Part shown: positions 8,523-17,876 of the stretch, one piece after another
Layout of the letters: every line of letters starts with the position of its first letter
Position numbering within the stretch: the stretch's first letter is position 1
Assembly: GCF_030711405.1 (NCBI RefSeq)
Contig: NZ_JAULSI010000003.1
Location: 1-64,000, forward strand
Length of the DNA: 64,000 nucleotides
Reading direction: 5' to 3'
DNA from: Massilia brevitalea
GTDB taxonomy: Bacteria; Pseudomonadota; Gammaproteobacteria; Burkholderiales; Burkholderiaceae_D
Notes under the pieces: model-generated
What the model was told of the DNA's origin: nothing
Databases searched by the model: none
What the model saw: the letters and a program-made list of their open reading frames with translations, nothing else
Program-made: the position numbers and the translations under genes

Positions 8523-10805
8523 ATGACCAAACCTGCCGACAACCATTCGCTGGCCCACGTCGCCCACAGCCCGCCGATCCTGAGCGTGCCTTTCGATCCG
8601 CGTCCAACGGTCAGTGCCACCGACGAGCCGACCGTCGACCTGAAAGGACACTTCAATACCTTGTACGACAGCCGCTGGCTGATCGGCGGCATCACCGCCC
8701 TGATCACGCTGCTGGCGGTGCTGTACGCGCTGGTCGCCAAGCCGGTGTATGAAGCCAACCTGATGATCCACGTCGAGGAAGAAAGCCCGAACGCCTCGAA
8801 GAACATCCTGAGCGAGGCATCGTCGCTGTTCGAGACCAAGAAGGCCGCGATCGCCGAGATGGAGCTGCTGCGTTCGCGCATGGTCGTGTCGCAGGCGGTC
8901 GACAACCTCCAGCTCTACATCGAGGTGCAGCCGAAATATTTCCCGGTGGTCGGCTACTGGTTCGCTACCCAGAACAATGGCGCACTGGCCACGCCCGGCC
9001 TGTTCGGCTATGGCGGCTACGTATGGGGCGGCGAAAGGGCCGAGGTCTCGGTGTTCGACGTACCCGAATCCTGGCTCAACCGCGAATTCACCCTGACCGC
9101 GCGCGGCGTCAACCGCTACCACTTCTCCGGCGGCGGCCAGCGCGTCGCCTTCGAAGGCACGGTCGGTCAGCGCTACCGCGTGCCCACACCCGACGGCACC
9201 GTCGAAATCAAGGTCGACCGCATGACTGCGAACCCGGGCGCGCGCTTTCGCCTGAAGCGCAAATCACGCCTCGGCACCATCCAGGCGATCCAGACCGCCA
9301 TGGTGATCACCGAGCAGGGCAAGCAGTCCGGCGTGATCGAGGTCAAGCTGCAGGGGGAAAATGCCAAGCGCATCAATGCCTTGCTGAGCGAGATCGGGCG
9401 CGAATACATGCGCCAGAACCTGGCGCGCAAGACCGAGGAAGCCGAGAAGTCGCTCGCTTTCCTGAACAAGCAGCTGCCGATCCTGAAGCGCCAGCTCGAG
9501 CAGTCCGAAGACCGCTACAACCAGTTCCGCAATTCGCATGGCACCGTCGACCTGCGCGAGGAAGCGCGCGTCAGCCTGGCCCAGGCCACCGCGGCGCGCG
9601 CGCGCCGCATCGAGCTGATGCAGAAGAAGACCGAGCTGCTGGCGCGCTTCACCGAGGATCACCCGATCGTTGCCGCCGTCAACCGCCAGCGCAAGGAAGT
9701 CGACGCCGAAATCGAAGCGATTGCCGCGCGCATCCGCACGCTGCCGGTGCTCGAGCAGGATGAAGCGCGCCTGACGCGCGACATCAAGGTGAACACCGAT
9801 TTGTACACGGCCCTGTCGAACACGGCCCAGCAGCTGCGCCTGATTTCCGTCGGCCGCGTCAGCAACGTGCGCCTGGTCGACGCGCCGATCGCACCCGAGC
9901 GTCCACTCAAGCCGAACCGGCCGCTGATCGTGGCCCTGGCCGTGATCACCGGGCTGTTCCTCGGCACGCTGCTCGCCTTTGGGCGCAAGGCCATGAAGGG
10001 CGGCATTGACGACCCGCAAAAAATCGAGCAGCTGCTCAATGCCCGCGTCGTGTATGCCACCATCCCGCACAGCGGCAACCAGGACAAGCTGCTGCGCAAG
10101 GCGCGCGGCGATGGCGGGGCCTTGCCGCTGCTGGCCCAGATCCTGCCGGAAGATCCGGCGGTCGAGAGCCTGCGCAGCTTCCGCGCCGCGCTGCTGTTCG
10201 CCATGCCCCACTTCAAGAACAACATCGTGATGTTCGCCGGGCCGACGCGCGACATCGGCAAGTCCTTTGTCGCGGCCAACTTCGCCGCCGTGATGGCTGC
10301 CAGTGGCAAGCGCGTGCTGCTGATCGACGCCGACCTGCGCAATGGCCACCTGCACCGCTACTTCGGCGTCGCCCGCGAGCGCGGCCTGTCGCGCTCGATC
10401 ATCGGCTCGATGCCGGTCGAGGACATCATCCACCACGACGTCATGGAAAACCTCGACTTCATTCCGACCGGGGAATTGCCGCCGAACCGCTCGGAATTCC
10501 TGCTGCACCTGAACTTCGGCGCCATGCTCGAGTCCGTCAGCAAGCAATACGACCTGGTACTGCTCGATCCGCCGCCGTTGCTGGCCGTGGCCGACGCCCT
10601 GATCATCGGTGCGCATGCCGGCGCCGTGTTCATCGTGGCGCGCGCCGGCATTACCACCGAAGGGCAGATCAACGAGTCGGTCAAGCGCCTGAACCACGCA
10701 GGGATTTCGCCGCAGGGGGTGCTGTTCAACGACATGGCCCTGCGCCTGGGCGCCAGCGCCGCCCAGTATGGCGCAGCGACGGCGCAGATCGGCTACGTGG
10801 CATGA
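8523..10805 (+). CDS. Wzc-like polysaccharide co-polymerase / tyrosine autokinase
   Basis: The 760-residue inner-membrane protein combines a Wzz chain-length domain with a cytoplasmic BY-kinase. The first membrane segment is near residues 53-75, the periplasmic region includes coiled coils (about 300-420), and the second membrane segment is near 475-495. The kinase has Walker A GPTRDIGKS (about 571), Walker A' VLLIDADLR (about 595) and Walker B DLVLLDPP (about 680). It controls chain length and export with the Wza-like partner just upstream. The C-terminus has only two tyrosines in its last 15 residues, fewer than the usual Tyr cluster, so autophosphorylation may be reduced. The ATG at 8523 follows GGAGAACACC. 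Confidence 0.92.
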   Translation: MTKPADNHSLAHVAHSPPILSVPFDPRPTVSATDEPTVDLKGHFNTLYDSRWLIGGITALITLLAVLYALVAKPVYEANLMIHVEEESPNASKNILSEASSLFETKKAAIAEMELLRSRMVVSQAVDNLQLYIEVQPKYFPVVGYWFATQNNGALATPGLFGYGGYVWGGERAEVSVFDVPESWLNREFTLTARGVNRYHFSGGGQRVAFEGTVGQRYRVPTPDGTVEIKVDRMTANPGARFRLKRKSRLGTIQAIQTAMVITEQGKQSGVIEVKLQGENAKRINALLSEIGREYMRQNLARKTEEAEKSLAFLNKQLPILKRQLEQSEDRYNQFRNSHGTVDLREEARVSLAQATAARARRIELMQKKTELLARFTEDHPIVAAVNRQRKEVDAEIEAIAARIRTLPVLEQDEARLTRDIKVNTDLYTALSNTAQQLRLISVGRVSNVRLVDAPIAPERPLKPNRPLIVALAVITGLFLGTLLAFGRKAMKGGIDDPQKIEQLLNARVVYATIPHSGNQDKLLRKARGDGGALPLLAQILPEDPAVESLRSFRAALLFAMPHFKNNIVMFAGPTRDIGKSFVAANFAAVMAASGKRVLLIDADLRNGHLHRYFGVARERGLSRSIIGSMPVEDIIHHDVMENLDFIPTGELPPNRSEFLLHLNFGAMLESVSKQYDLVLLDPPPLLAVADALIIGAHAGAVFIVARAGITTEGQINESVKRLNHAGISPQGVLFNDMALRLGASAAQYGAATAQIGYVA

Positions 10806-11294
10806 GCGACCGGGTGGCCTGACCGGAAGGAGCGGCGCCTGCGCTCCCGCGTGGGGCACGCCAGGCGCCGCATGCAGCCTCCCAAGCGTGCCGCCCACCG
10901 CTTGCATGCGGCGCTGCCGGCGCCGCCATGCCTTGTCACGGTTCTCTGTGGCCAGGGTGGCGCTGCGGCGCATCGTCCGTCCGGTGCCATACGGAGCCTC
11001 TCGATGCCACACAGATGTCAGATATCCGGTGCAGCGAGCAGGGTGGCCATGGGCCAATTTCCATTTGTCTTGGTTTGCGATGGCGCGACCCGTCTTTTCG
11101 TATGGTATATCGGCGCCTGTATGCCGGATGAGGGACTTCGAGGGGAAAGGGGCGGAGGGCGCTGGCCGGGCAAGCAGGGGGGCTGGACGAGCGGCACAGC
11201 TGGATAATGCAGCCGCCACGCGCCCAGCCGCTCCAGCCTGACTGGCCGATGGAAGCGGTTGCGCTAGCCCCAGCTTGAGGACGCAAGAACAACC
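10806..11294. other. Non-coding gap between convergent wzc-like and acyltransferase genes
   Basis: No credible gene was found in about 490 bp. Short open frames here have no ribosome site, no domain-like sequence and irregular codon use. A small GC-rich hairpin (ggagcg/cgctcc, 10829-10847) just after the kinase stop could help end that transcript but has no T-run. Confidence 0.5.
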
Positions 11295-11329
11295 CCGGTG
11301 CGCCTGTCCGGAATGAACAGGCGCACCGG
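11295..11329 (-). terminator. Inverted repeat, likely terminator of the exopolysaccharide operon
   Basis: A perfect 13-bp stem (ccggtgcgcctgt, 11295-11307, paired with 11317-11329) has a 9-base loop and lies 20 bp after the acyltransferase stop. Reading leftward it is followed by a T-rich stretch (ttgttctt). This suits termination of the long minus-strand operon and may also block read-through from the kinase side. Confidence 0.65.
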
Positions 11330-11349
11330 CCAGACCGGCTGCATGATAC

Positions 11350-12540
11350 TTATTTAGGGAAGAGCATCGGCTTGGCCACCGGCTTGCCTTGCGGCTGCAG
11401 CAGCAGGCGCTTGACCAGGCGGCGTACCCGGTAGGTGTTGCGCTCGAATACCAGGTAGGAGAGCCAGGCCGACAGCATCAGGATGCCGAGTACACCGAAG
11501 TAGATCGCGAAATCGGCGGCGCTGCCGGGGTCGAGCTTTTCGCGGCCGAATTGCGTCAGGCCGATATGCTGGATGAGGTCGATCACCGGCACGTGCAGCA
11601 CGTACAGGGTGAAGGAGAACTCGGACAAGTGCTTGCCAATGGCGCCGAGGCGGCGCAGGAAAACCGAATTGCGGTCGATCGGCGCGTGCATCGAGGCCAG
11701 CAGGAGCACGATCGGGATCGTGCAGATCAGGTCCTGGCCGAAGGACTCGGGCAGGATGTCGTCGTTGACCCCGGTGAGCCGGTAGTACACCGATACGGCC
11801 ATGGCCACCGCGAGCACGGCGATGCGGGTCCAGAAGCCGCAGTCGATGCGGATGCGCGAGAAGGCGGCGCCCAGCAGCCAGATGCCGAAGTACAGGGTCA
11901 TCACGTAGGGCAGGAAGGCCACGGTGAGCGCCAGCGCAGCGGCGGCGGCAAGCGGACGCAGGATGCCACGACCGGTAAACACCAGCACCAGCAGCGGAAA
12001 CTGGATGTAGTACCAGGTTTCGTTGGCCAGGCTCCAGAGCGGATAATTGCCGCCGAACTTGTCCACCAGGATAGTCTGCAGGCCGAACAGGTTGCCGGCG
12101 AAGGCGGAGGCCGAGAATTCGTCGGACGCGCCCAGCCCGGACGGCTCGGGCGCGATGCTGCCGATCACCAGGCCGATGCCCAGCATCATGACCAGCATCG
12201 GCAGCAGGACGGTCCACAGGCGCGTCACGCGGTCGATGGCGTACGAGCGCAGGGCCTGGGGCTTGCCGATCTTGTCGAGCAGGCTGCCGCCCACCAGCCA
12301 GCCGCTGATCAGGAAGAAAACCATCACCGCCTGGTGCGCGAAGCCGGTGAAGAAGGCCAGGCCCATGTAGCCCAGGCCGGGTTCTTCCAGTCCGCGCAGG
12401 CCGGGGTAGATCTCGGCGCGCAGGTGGGCTGCGGCAACCTGCAGCGAGGCGAGGCCGCGCAGCAGGTTCATCAACAACGACTGCATCGCGTTTTCGTTCA
12501 GCTGGCTCTGTCGCAGACAGTGAAAGCTTGCAATGGACAT
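11350..12540 (-). CDS. Acyltransferase 3 family membrane protein (OafA-like)
   Basis: The 396-residue integral membrane protein has about ten hydrophobic segments and the family-3 acyltransferase opening (LLRGLASLQVAAAHLRAE), the position where the catalytic histidine sits in the family. Such enzymes move acetyl or other acyl groups onto surface sugars. It is the last gene of the polysaccharide operon, so polymer O-acylation is the natural job. The ATG at 12540 has GAGGAG at 8 bases; an ATG two codons upstream is too close to that site. A terminator-like hairpin follows. Confidence 0.88.
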   Translation of the reverse strand: MSIASFHCLRQSQLNENAMQSLLMNLLRGLASLQVAAAHLRAEIYPGLRGLEEPGLGYMGLAFFTGFAHQAVMVFFLISGWLVGGSLLDKIGKPQALRSYAIDRVTRLWTVLLPMLVMMLGIGLVIGSIAPEPSGLGASDEFSASAFAGNLFGLQTILVDKFGGNYPLWSLANETWYYIQFPLLVLVFTGRGILRPLAAAAALALTVAFLPYVMTLYFGIWLLGAAFSRIRIDCGFWTRIAVLAVAMAVSVYYRLTGVNDDILPESFGQDLICTIPIVLLLASMHAPIDRNSVFLRRLGAIGKHLSEFSFTLYVLHVPVIDLIQHIGLTQFGREKLDPGSAADFAIYFGVLGILMLSAWLSYLVFERNTYRVRRLVKRLLLQPQGKPVAKPMLFPK

Positions 12541-12596
12541 GATCATTCTCCTCGATAAAAATACGGCTCAAAAGTGCGGCGCAAGACAGGAACGGC

Positions 12597-13199
12597 TCAG
12601 CTGCAGCTGTCCCAGGGAAATGGGCGCGCATTGCCCGACAGGGCGAGGGCGACCTTGATCATCCAGTACCCGACCTGCGCTCTCTGCATGGCCCAGGCCA
12701 CGCCGGCAAAGGCGAACAGCGCGCAAACGAGTCCTGCGGACGGCCGCGCGGCCGGCGCCGGCCCGGCGAGCCGGATGGCGGCCAGGCTGGCGCCGCAGCC
12801 GACCAGCCAGCCGGCCCAGGCTTCCGCCGGGCTGTGCTCGCCGGCGAACACCAGCAGGCCTGCGGCCACGGCGCCGAGCACGATGCCGGCCGCGGCGCCG
12901 GCACGGCGCAGCCGCGCACCCGCGTGCCGCAGCAGCAGGTAGAACAGGGTCGGGAACACCACGCTGACGCCGGCCGCATGGCCGCTCGGCGCCTTGAAAT
13001 CGATCGCCGGCACGCCGGTGCCCCAGCCGAGGAAGGCCAGCTTGGCGGCGCCGACCGTGCCGAGCGCCAGCGCGAACAGGCAGGCCCAGGCAATGCCGGC
13101 GCGCCAGTCGCGTGCGCCGAGCAGCCCGGCCGCCATGGCGGCGGCGAGCGGCAAGGTCAGCGTCAGGTCGCCAAGTTCGAAAAGGGGAGGCCAGGACAT
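12597..13199 (-). CDS. PAP2-family membrane phosphatase
   Basis: The 200-residue protein has several membrane helices and a PAP2-type core. APSGHAAG carries the expected central histidine, and GEHSPAEAWAGW corresponds to the last motif, where His replaces part of the usual SRxxxxxHxxxD pattern. PAP2 enzymes dephosphorylate lipid pyrophosphates such as undecaprenyl-PP, which would recycle the carrier after polymer transfer. It lies 10 bp after the sugar transferase gene and 56 bp before the acyltransferase gene. The divergence of the last motif leaves some doubt about activity. Confidence 0.75.
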   Translation of the reverse strand: MSWPPLFELGDLTLTLPLAAAMAAGLLGARDWRAGIAWACLFALALGTVGAAKLAFLGWGTGVPAIDFKAPSGHAAGVSVVFPTLFYLLLRHAGARLRRAGAAAGIVLGAVAAGLLVFAGEHSPAEAWAGWLVGCGASLAAIRLAGPAPAARPSAGLVCALFAFAGVAWAMQRAQVGYWMIKVALALSGNARPFPWDSCS

Positions 13200-13209
13200 T
13201 GCGCACCTG

Positions 13210-13797
13210 TCAATGTGCAAGCGCGCCCAGCGTACGGAAGATGATGCGCACGTCGCCCCAGAAGCTGCGTTCGCGGACGTAGCGGGCGTAATACTCGAGC
13301 TTGGTCGGCAGGATGGTCTCGATGTAGGCACGCTCGGGGTCGGCTGCCTGGCCGAGGATGCTGCTCTCGTCCTTGTACAGGATGGCGGCAAGGTCGGTCA
13401 CGCCGGGCTGGACCGACAGGACCAGGTCGCGCAGGGCCGGCGGATAGCAGGCGACGTAGCGCGGCACTTCGGGACGCGGGCCGACCAGGCTCATCGAGCC
13501 GCCGACGACGTTGATCAGCTGCGGCAGCTCGTCGAGCTTGTACCGGCGCAGCAGGTGGCCGGCGCGCGTGATGCGCGGATCGCGCCCGACGGTGAGCTGG
13601 CGCTGTGGGTCGCTTGCGGCGGCCATGGTACGGAACTTCAGGATCTCGAACAGCTGGCCGCCGCGTCCGACGCGCAACTGGCGAAACAGCACCGGGCCGC
13701 GCGAATCGAGCTTCACCCACAGCGCAATCGCGGCCAGCAGCGGCAGCAGCAGCACCACGCCCAGCGCTGCGGCCGTCAGGTCGAAGGCGCGTTTCAT
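13210..13797 (-). CDS. Short undecaprenyl-phosphate sugar-1-phosphate transferase (PglC/WcaJ C-terminal type)
   Basis: The 195-residue monotopic phosphoglycosyl transferase has one N-terminal hydrophobic hairpin (about 10-32), then the conserved catalytic region: GPVLFRQLRVGRGG, FEILKFRTM, and the RRYKLDELPQL and SLVGPRPE motifs. It loads the first sugar-phosphate onto undecaprenyl phosphate at the inner membrane and so starts each repeat unit. Length matches PglC-type enzymes that lack the extra membrane domain of WcaJ/WbaP. Its start overlaps the stop of the DegT aminotransferase by one base or four (ATGATG), indicating translational coupling. Confidence 0.9.
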   Translation of the reverse strand: MKRAFDLTAAALGVVLLLPLLAAIALWVKLDSRGPVLFRQLRVGRGGQLFEILKFRTMAAASDPQRQLTVGRDPRITRAGHLLRRYKLDELPQLINVVGGSMSLVGPRPEVPRYVACYPPALRDLVLSVQPGVTDLAAILYKDESSILGQAADPERAYIETILPTKLEYYARYVRERSFWGDVRIIFRTLGALAH

Positions 13798-15002
13798 CAT
13801 GACAGCAGCTTCTGCAGCGCCGCGACGACGCGGTCCTGGTCGGCGTCTTGCATGCGCGTGTACAGCGGCAGCGTCAGCATGGCGCCATAGGCCGCCTCGG
13901 CAGCCGGGAAGCGGGCCGGGTCCGAGGCGCAGTTCTCGCGCCAGTAGGGCTGGCGGTGCAGCGGGATGAAGTGCACGCTGGTGCCGATGCCCAGTTGCGA
14001 CAGCCGCAGGATGAGTTCGTCGCGGCCCAGCGGCGCCTCGGCGCGCAGGCGCACCACGTACAGGTGCCAGGCATGGGTGCTATCGCTGCTTGGGCGCGGC
14101 GGCAGGAGCAGGGGCAGGCCGGCCAGGGCCGCGTCGTAGCGCGCCGCGAGCTGCTGGCGCCGCGCCAGGAAGCGGTCGATCTTGCGCAGCTGTTCCAGGC
14201 CGATGGCCGAGGCGATGTCGGTCAGGTTGTACTTGAAGCCGGCGGCAACGACTTCGTAGAACCAGGCCGGGGTCTTGGAGACGTAGCGGTCGAAGGCATC
14301 CTGGCTGATGCCGTGCAGGCGCATCAGGCGGATGCGGCGCGCCAGGCCGGGATCGCGCACGACCACCATGCCGCCTTCGCCGGTGGTCATGGTCTTGTTG
14401 GCGTAGAAGCTGAAGACGGTGATGTCGCTGTCCAGGGTGCCGACCAGGCGGTCCCGGTAACGGGTCGGGAAGGCGTGGGCGGCGTCTTCGACCACGCGCA
14501 GGCCGTGGGCGCGCGCAATCGCCAGCAGTTCGTCCATGGCGCAGGCCATGCCGGCATAGTGGACCGGGACGATGGCGCGCGTGCGCGGCGTGATCGCTGC
14601 CTCGACGGCGGCCGGCGACATGTTCAGGGTCACCGGATCGGCATCGACCAGCACCGGCTGCGCCCCCACGTAGCGCACCACCTCGGCGGTGGCAGTGAAG
14701 GTGAGGGTCGGCACGATGACTTCGTCGCCGGGCCCGATGCCGAGCGCTTCCAGCGCCAGATGCAGGCCGGCGGTGGCCGAGTTGACGGAAATGGCCTGGA
14801 CGCCGTCGCCCAGGTAGTCGGCAAACGCCGCCTCGAAGCGGCGCGTCGCGGGGCCGGTGGTGACCCAGCCGGAGCGCAGGCACTCGACCACGGCCGCGAT
14901 TTCCTCGTCGCCGATGTCGGGCAAGGCAAACGGGAGGAAGGGCGCCGGCGTCGTGCTCCCGGCGTCGGGTGTGCCGTTGCCGGCAAGCTGGTGGTCATCC
15001 AT
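13797..15002 (-). CDS. DegT/DnrJ/EryC1/StrS-family sugar aminotransferase (PglE/ArnB-like)
   Basis: The 401-residue PLP enzyme transfers an amino group to a keto-sugar nucleotide. Visible marks are [15 protein letters not shown] (cofactor phosphate pocket), VEDAAHAFP (Asp stacking on PLP) and the Schiff-base lysine in [13 protein letters not shown] (about 201). With the WbpM-type 4,6-dehydratase at the operon head and the PglC-size transferase next to it, it probably makes a 4-amino-4,6-dideoxy sugar. It overlaps the next gene by a few bases and the preceding glycosyltransferase by 8 bases. The precise substrate is inference. Confidence 0.88.
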   Translation of the reverse strand: MDDHQLAGNGTPDAGSTTPAPFLPFALPDIGDEEIAAVVECLRSGWVTTGPATRRFEAAFADYLGDGVQAISVNSATAGLHLALEALGIGPGDEVIVPTLTFTATAEVVRYVGAQPVLVDADPVTLNMSPAAVEAAITPRTRAIVPVHYAGMACAMDELLAIARAHGLRVVEDAAHAFPTRYRDRLVGTLDSDITVFSFYANKTMTTGEGGMVVVRDPGLARRIRLMRLHGISQDAFDRYVSKTPAWFYEVVAAGFKYNLTDIASAIGLEQLRKIDRFLARRQQLAARYDAALAGLPLLLPPRPSSDSTHAWHLYVVRLRAEAPLGRDELILRLSQLGIGTSVHFIPLHRQPYWRENCASDPARFPAAEAAYGAMLTLPLYTRMQDADQDRVVAALQKLLS

Positions 15003-16251
15003 GTTGTGGGTCTCCTGTGCAGGCGCTCAAGAAGCGTTGTCCGAGGACGGGATAGGTGAGGTGGGCAAGGGCGTGGCGCTGGCCGCGCAGACCCATGGCG
15101 TCGCGCTCGGCGGGCGCGGTTGCCATCAGCGCCTCGATGGCGGCGGCCAGGGCCTGCGGGTCTTCGGGCGCGACCGTGACCCCGCAGCCGGCGTCGGCCA
15201 CCGGGTCGTTGCCGGCTTCGACCGCGTGCACCACCGGACGCGCCGCCATCATGTAGTCGATCAGCTTGTTCGGTGCGATGCCGAAGCGGTACAGGGGCTG
15301 GCGCTTCCAGCCGATGTAGGCGAGGTCGAAGCGGCGCAGCAGGGCCGGCACCTGCTGCTTCGGCACCGGGTCGAGGAAATGGATGTTGTCGAGCGCCAGG
15401 GTGCGGGCGCGCAGGCGCAGGCGCTGCTTCTCGGGGCCGCCGCCGGCCAGCACGAAGGCGACGCGCCGGTGGCGCAGCAGCGAGGCGGCTTCGACCAGGG
15501 TATCGAGGGCGTTCGCGATGCCGTGGGTGCCGGCATAGCCGACGATGCAATCGTTCGAGGCGCGCAGCGCCGCCAGCCGCCGCTCGGTTTCGGGCGCCAG
15601 GGAGTCGCTGCCCGCCAGCCATTCGGCCGGATCGGCGCCGTTCGGCACGATGTGCAATTTGTGCGGCGCCATGCCGTGCGCTTCCAGGTGTTCGCGCACC
15701 TTGGGCAGGATCGAAACAATGGCGTCGGCATGGCGGCAGGCGTAGTTCTCGGCCGCTTGCAGCAGCATGATGAAGGGACGCCAGCGCGAGTAGCCGCCCA
15801 GTTCCATCGGCGACAGCGGCCACAGGTCGTGCAGCTCGAACAGCAGGCGCGCGCCGGCCAGGCGGGCGATGCGGCGCGCCGGCCAGATGTCGAGCGGATA
15901 GGTGCTGGAGGCGATGACGATGTCGGGCTGCACCTCGCGTGCGAGGGCGCGTCCTTCGCGCAGCAGGCGCCAGACGAAACTGGCCATGTTGCGCACCCGC
16001 GCTGCCCCGTTGCCCTGGTAGAAAGGGGTGGCGAACCAGGTGTAGTCGACGCCGTCGATGGTCTGGTCGAGCCGCGCGCGGCCGTTCATTTCCGGCGCCT
16101 GGGCGCGGATGTGCGAAGTCGAGGATGCGACGATACGCACGCGGTGCCCGAGCCGCACCCATTCGCGTGCCAAATAATAGGGGCGGTACTCCATGCCGTG
16201 GCGTACCGAGCCGGCGTAATGGTTGATCAGGAGAATGTTCAGGCGCGCCAT
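14995..16251 (-). CDS. GT4-family glycosyltransferase
   Basis: The 418-residue cytoplasmic enzyme has the GT-B fold of family GT4. The N-terminal half shows [20 protein letters not shown], typical of WbuB-like transferases. The C-terminal nucleotide-sugar half has [17 protein letters not shown] and a late glutamate-containing region ([13 protein letters not shown]). It adds one sugar of the repeat unit. The ATG at 16251 has a GAGGAG site 7 bases upstream; the open frame extends further but overlaps the neighbouring deacetylase-like gene. The real overlap with that gene is 13 bases. Donor and linkage are unknown. Confidence 0.88.
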   Translation of the reverse strand: MARLNILLINHYAGSVRHGMEYRPYYLAREWVRLGHRVRIVASSTSHIRAQAPEMNGRARLDQTIDGVDYTWFATPFYQGNGAARVRNMASFVWRLLREGRALAREVQPDIVIASSTYPLDIWPARRIARLAGARLLFELHDLWPLSPMELGGYSRWRPFIMLLQAAENYACRHADAIVSILPKVREHLEAHGMAPHKLHIVPNGADPAEWLAGSDSLAPETERRLAALRASNDCIVGYAGTHGIANALDTLVEAASLLRHRRVAFVLAGGGPEKQRLRLRARTLALDNIHFLDPVPKQQVPALLRRFDLAYIGWKRQPLYRFGIAPNKLIDYMMAARPVVHAVEAGNDPVADAGCGVTVAPEDPQALAAAIEALMATAPAERDAMGLRGQRHALAHLTYPVLGQRFLSACTGDPQHG

Positions 16252-17045
16252 GCGATCTCCTCTGCCAGTCGGCGGACGTTGCAGCGGGTGTTCTCGATCC
16301 AGTTGGTTTCCCATTGCACCGGGTGGGTCAGGAAGCAGATGCGCTCGTGCCGCTCGATGGCGTCGAAGGGCGACATCGGGTGGTAGAAGTGCGGGTAGGA
16401 GCGGTCGCTGATGTACATGTTGAAATGGCGCAGCAATTCGTTGTCGTAGGATTCGCACTCGATGCCGCAGCGGCGCCGCAGGTCGGGGTCGCGCAGCAGT
16501 TCGTGGTTGATGACGTTCAGGCGCCGGTTGGCGAAATCGCCGTGGCTGGCCACGGTGACCATCTGCAGGCCGAGCCGCTCGCCGATGCTGTTGAAGTTGC
16601 GTACGAACAGTTCGCGGATCTCGGGGAAGCGCTGGCGGATCAGCTTGGCGCAGCGGATGCGGTGGCGCTTGGCGAAGTCCGCCACTTCCTCGTAGTGGTA
16701 GCTGGCTTCGCCGCCGGCGGCCTCGATTTCGCGCATGAAGCCGAAATCGAGCGTACTGAGCCGGAAGTAATAGCTGGCGCTGACGCCATGCCGGGTTTCC
16801 AGCTCAAACATCTTGCGCGCCGTCCGCACATCGCTGTCGATGTCGTGCCGGTGCACCAGGATCCTGGCTGGCGCCGCCGCCGGCCCCGGCACTGCGCCAT
16901 CCCCGGCCACCAGCTGGCGGAAAAAGCTACGCACGGTCATTTGTACATAACCGCGGTCGCGCGCCTCGCGCAGCAGGGCGCCATATTCGCCCAGCCTGGT
17001 CGGCATGAAATAGTCGGCATACAGCCGATTCAAAAGACTGATCAT
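16239..17045 (-). CDS. Polysaccharide-deacetylase-like protein
   Basis: The 268-residue protein resembles the NodB/polysaccharide-deacetylase barrel as seen in O-antigen loci. HRHDIDSDV (about 71-79) matches the metal-binding aspartate region; SYHYEEVADF (about 115), ASHGDF (about 165) and FLTHPVQWE (about 243) supply later histidines. In this branch these proteins are often poorly characterised. It overlaps genes on both sides (13 and 4 bases), so it is embedded in the operon. It may deacetylate a lipid-linked sugar or have a related non-enzymatic role. No signal peptide is visible, so action in the cytoplasm is likely. Confidence 0.65.
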   Translation of the reverse strand: MISLLNRLYADYFMPTRLGEYGALLREARDRGYVQMTVRSFFRQLVAGDGAVPGPAAAPARILVHRHDIDSDVRTARKMFELETRHGVSASYYFRLSTLDFGFMREIEAAGGEASYHYEEVADFAKRHRIRCAKLIRQRFPEIRELFVRNFNSIGERLGLQMVTVASHGDFANRRLNVINHELLRDPDLRRRCGIECESYDNELLRHFNMYISDRSYPHFYHPMSPFDAIERHERICFLTHPVQWETNWIENTRCNVRRLAEEIAWRA

Positions 17046-17734
17046 TGCAATGTGTACCTGGCACGATAAGGACGAAAACCAAGGATCTTCTTGAATGTCT
17101 GTAGACCTGGCTGGGCGCCGAAGAAGGTGTCGTACATCAGGTAGCGGGCGCGGCCCTGGGCAAATAACTGCTCGACGATGTCGACCACCATCATGTGCAT
17201 GATGCCGTCGTTGTTGCGGATGCCGATCAGTTGCGAGAACGAGGAGAAATTGCCGTAATGGCCGAGATTCGCATAAGCTACCAGGCGGTTCTCGGCATTG
17301 AACACGCCGTAATAGCTGAAATGCGCAAGCGTATCGAATGCCGCGGATTTCTCGCGGTATTTCGCGTCCATCGGCCGGCCCTGGCGTTCTTCCAGCGAAG
17401 TATTGACCGCGTAGATGTCGTCGATATACGCATTGCGGTCGATGTGGCGCAACTGGTAACCGCGTGCGCGGGCGCGCCGCGCATGGTGGGCGCCGGCGTT
17501 TTTTCCCTTGATGAATTCCAGGTAGTCGTTCTGGTTGCCCAGGCTGCCCAGGTCGAGCAGGGCAGCGCCAATGGTTTTATTCCGGATCAGTTTATAGCGC
17601 GGATGCGGTTTCGTGTAATAGCGGTAGGTGGCGCGGATATCCGTAGGATGAATTGCTGAGTCGAAATGAAGATGGGCTACCGGGAGCCGGATAATATCGG
17701 ACAGCAGGCGGTAATGATGCAGTATGGGATTCAT
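17042..17734 (-). CDS. Hypothetical protein, possible GNAT-fold acyltransferase
   Basis: I do not recognise this 230-residue family with confidence. No membrane segment or signal is visible. The centre and C-terminal part (AYANLGHYGNFSSFSQL, then MHMMVVDIVEQLFAQGRARY) has the alternation of strands and a long helix seen in GNAT/FemAB-like acyltransferases. It overlaps the deacetylase-like gene by 4 bases and is therefore translated with it. A role as the N-acyltransferase that acts after one of the aminotransferases is conceivable, because no PglD-like partner for the second aminotransferase is present, but this is inference. Confidence 0.5.
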   Translation of the reverse strand: MNPILHHYRLLSDIIRLPVAHLHFDSAIHPTDIRATYRYYTKPHPRYKLIRNKTIGAALLDLGSLGNQNDYLEFIKGKNAGAHHARRARARGYQLRHIDRNAYIDDIYAVNTSLEERQGRPMDAKYREKSAAFDTLAHFSYYGVFNAENRLVAYANLGHYGNFSSFSQLIGIRNNDGIMHMMVVDIVEQLFAQGRARYLMYDTFFGAQPGLQTFKKILGFRPYRARYTLQ

Positions 17735-17876
17735 GGTGTCGGCTCGGCAGTTTAATAAGACAATAAATCCGGTCGGTAAATTGTTCTTTGAAGCCGGTTA
17801 ACTCTGCGTGTGGAATGCGCAATCAGAAAGCGCAATGCCATGGCGATGTAATGGATTTCGCCGCGTTCATGTGCAA

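Noticed and set aside
10851..11241. Several 60-160 codon frames in the gap after the tyrosine kinase gene
   Set aside because: They overlap one another in different frames with no ribosome site or family-like sequence.
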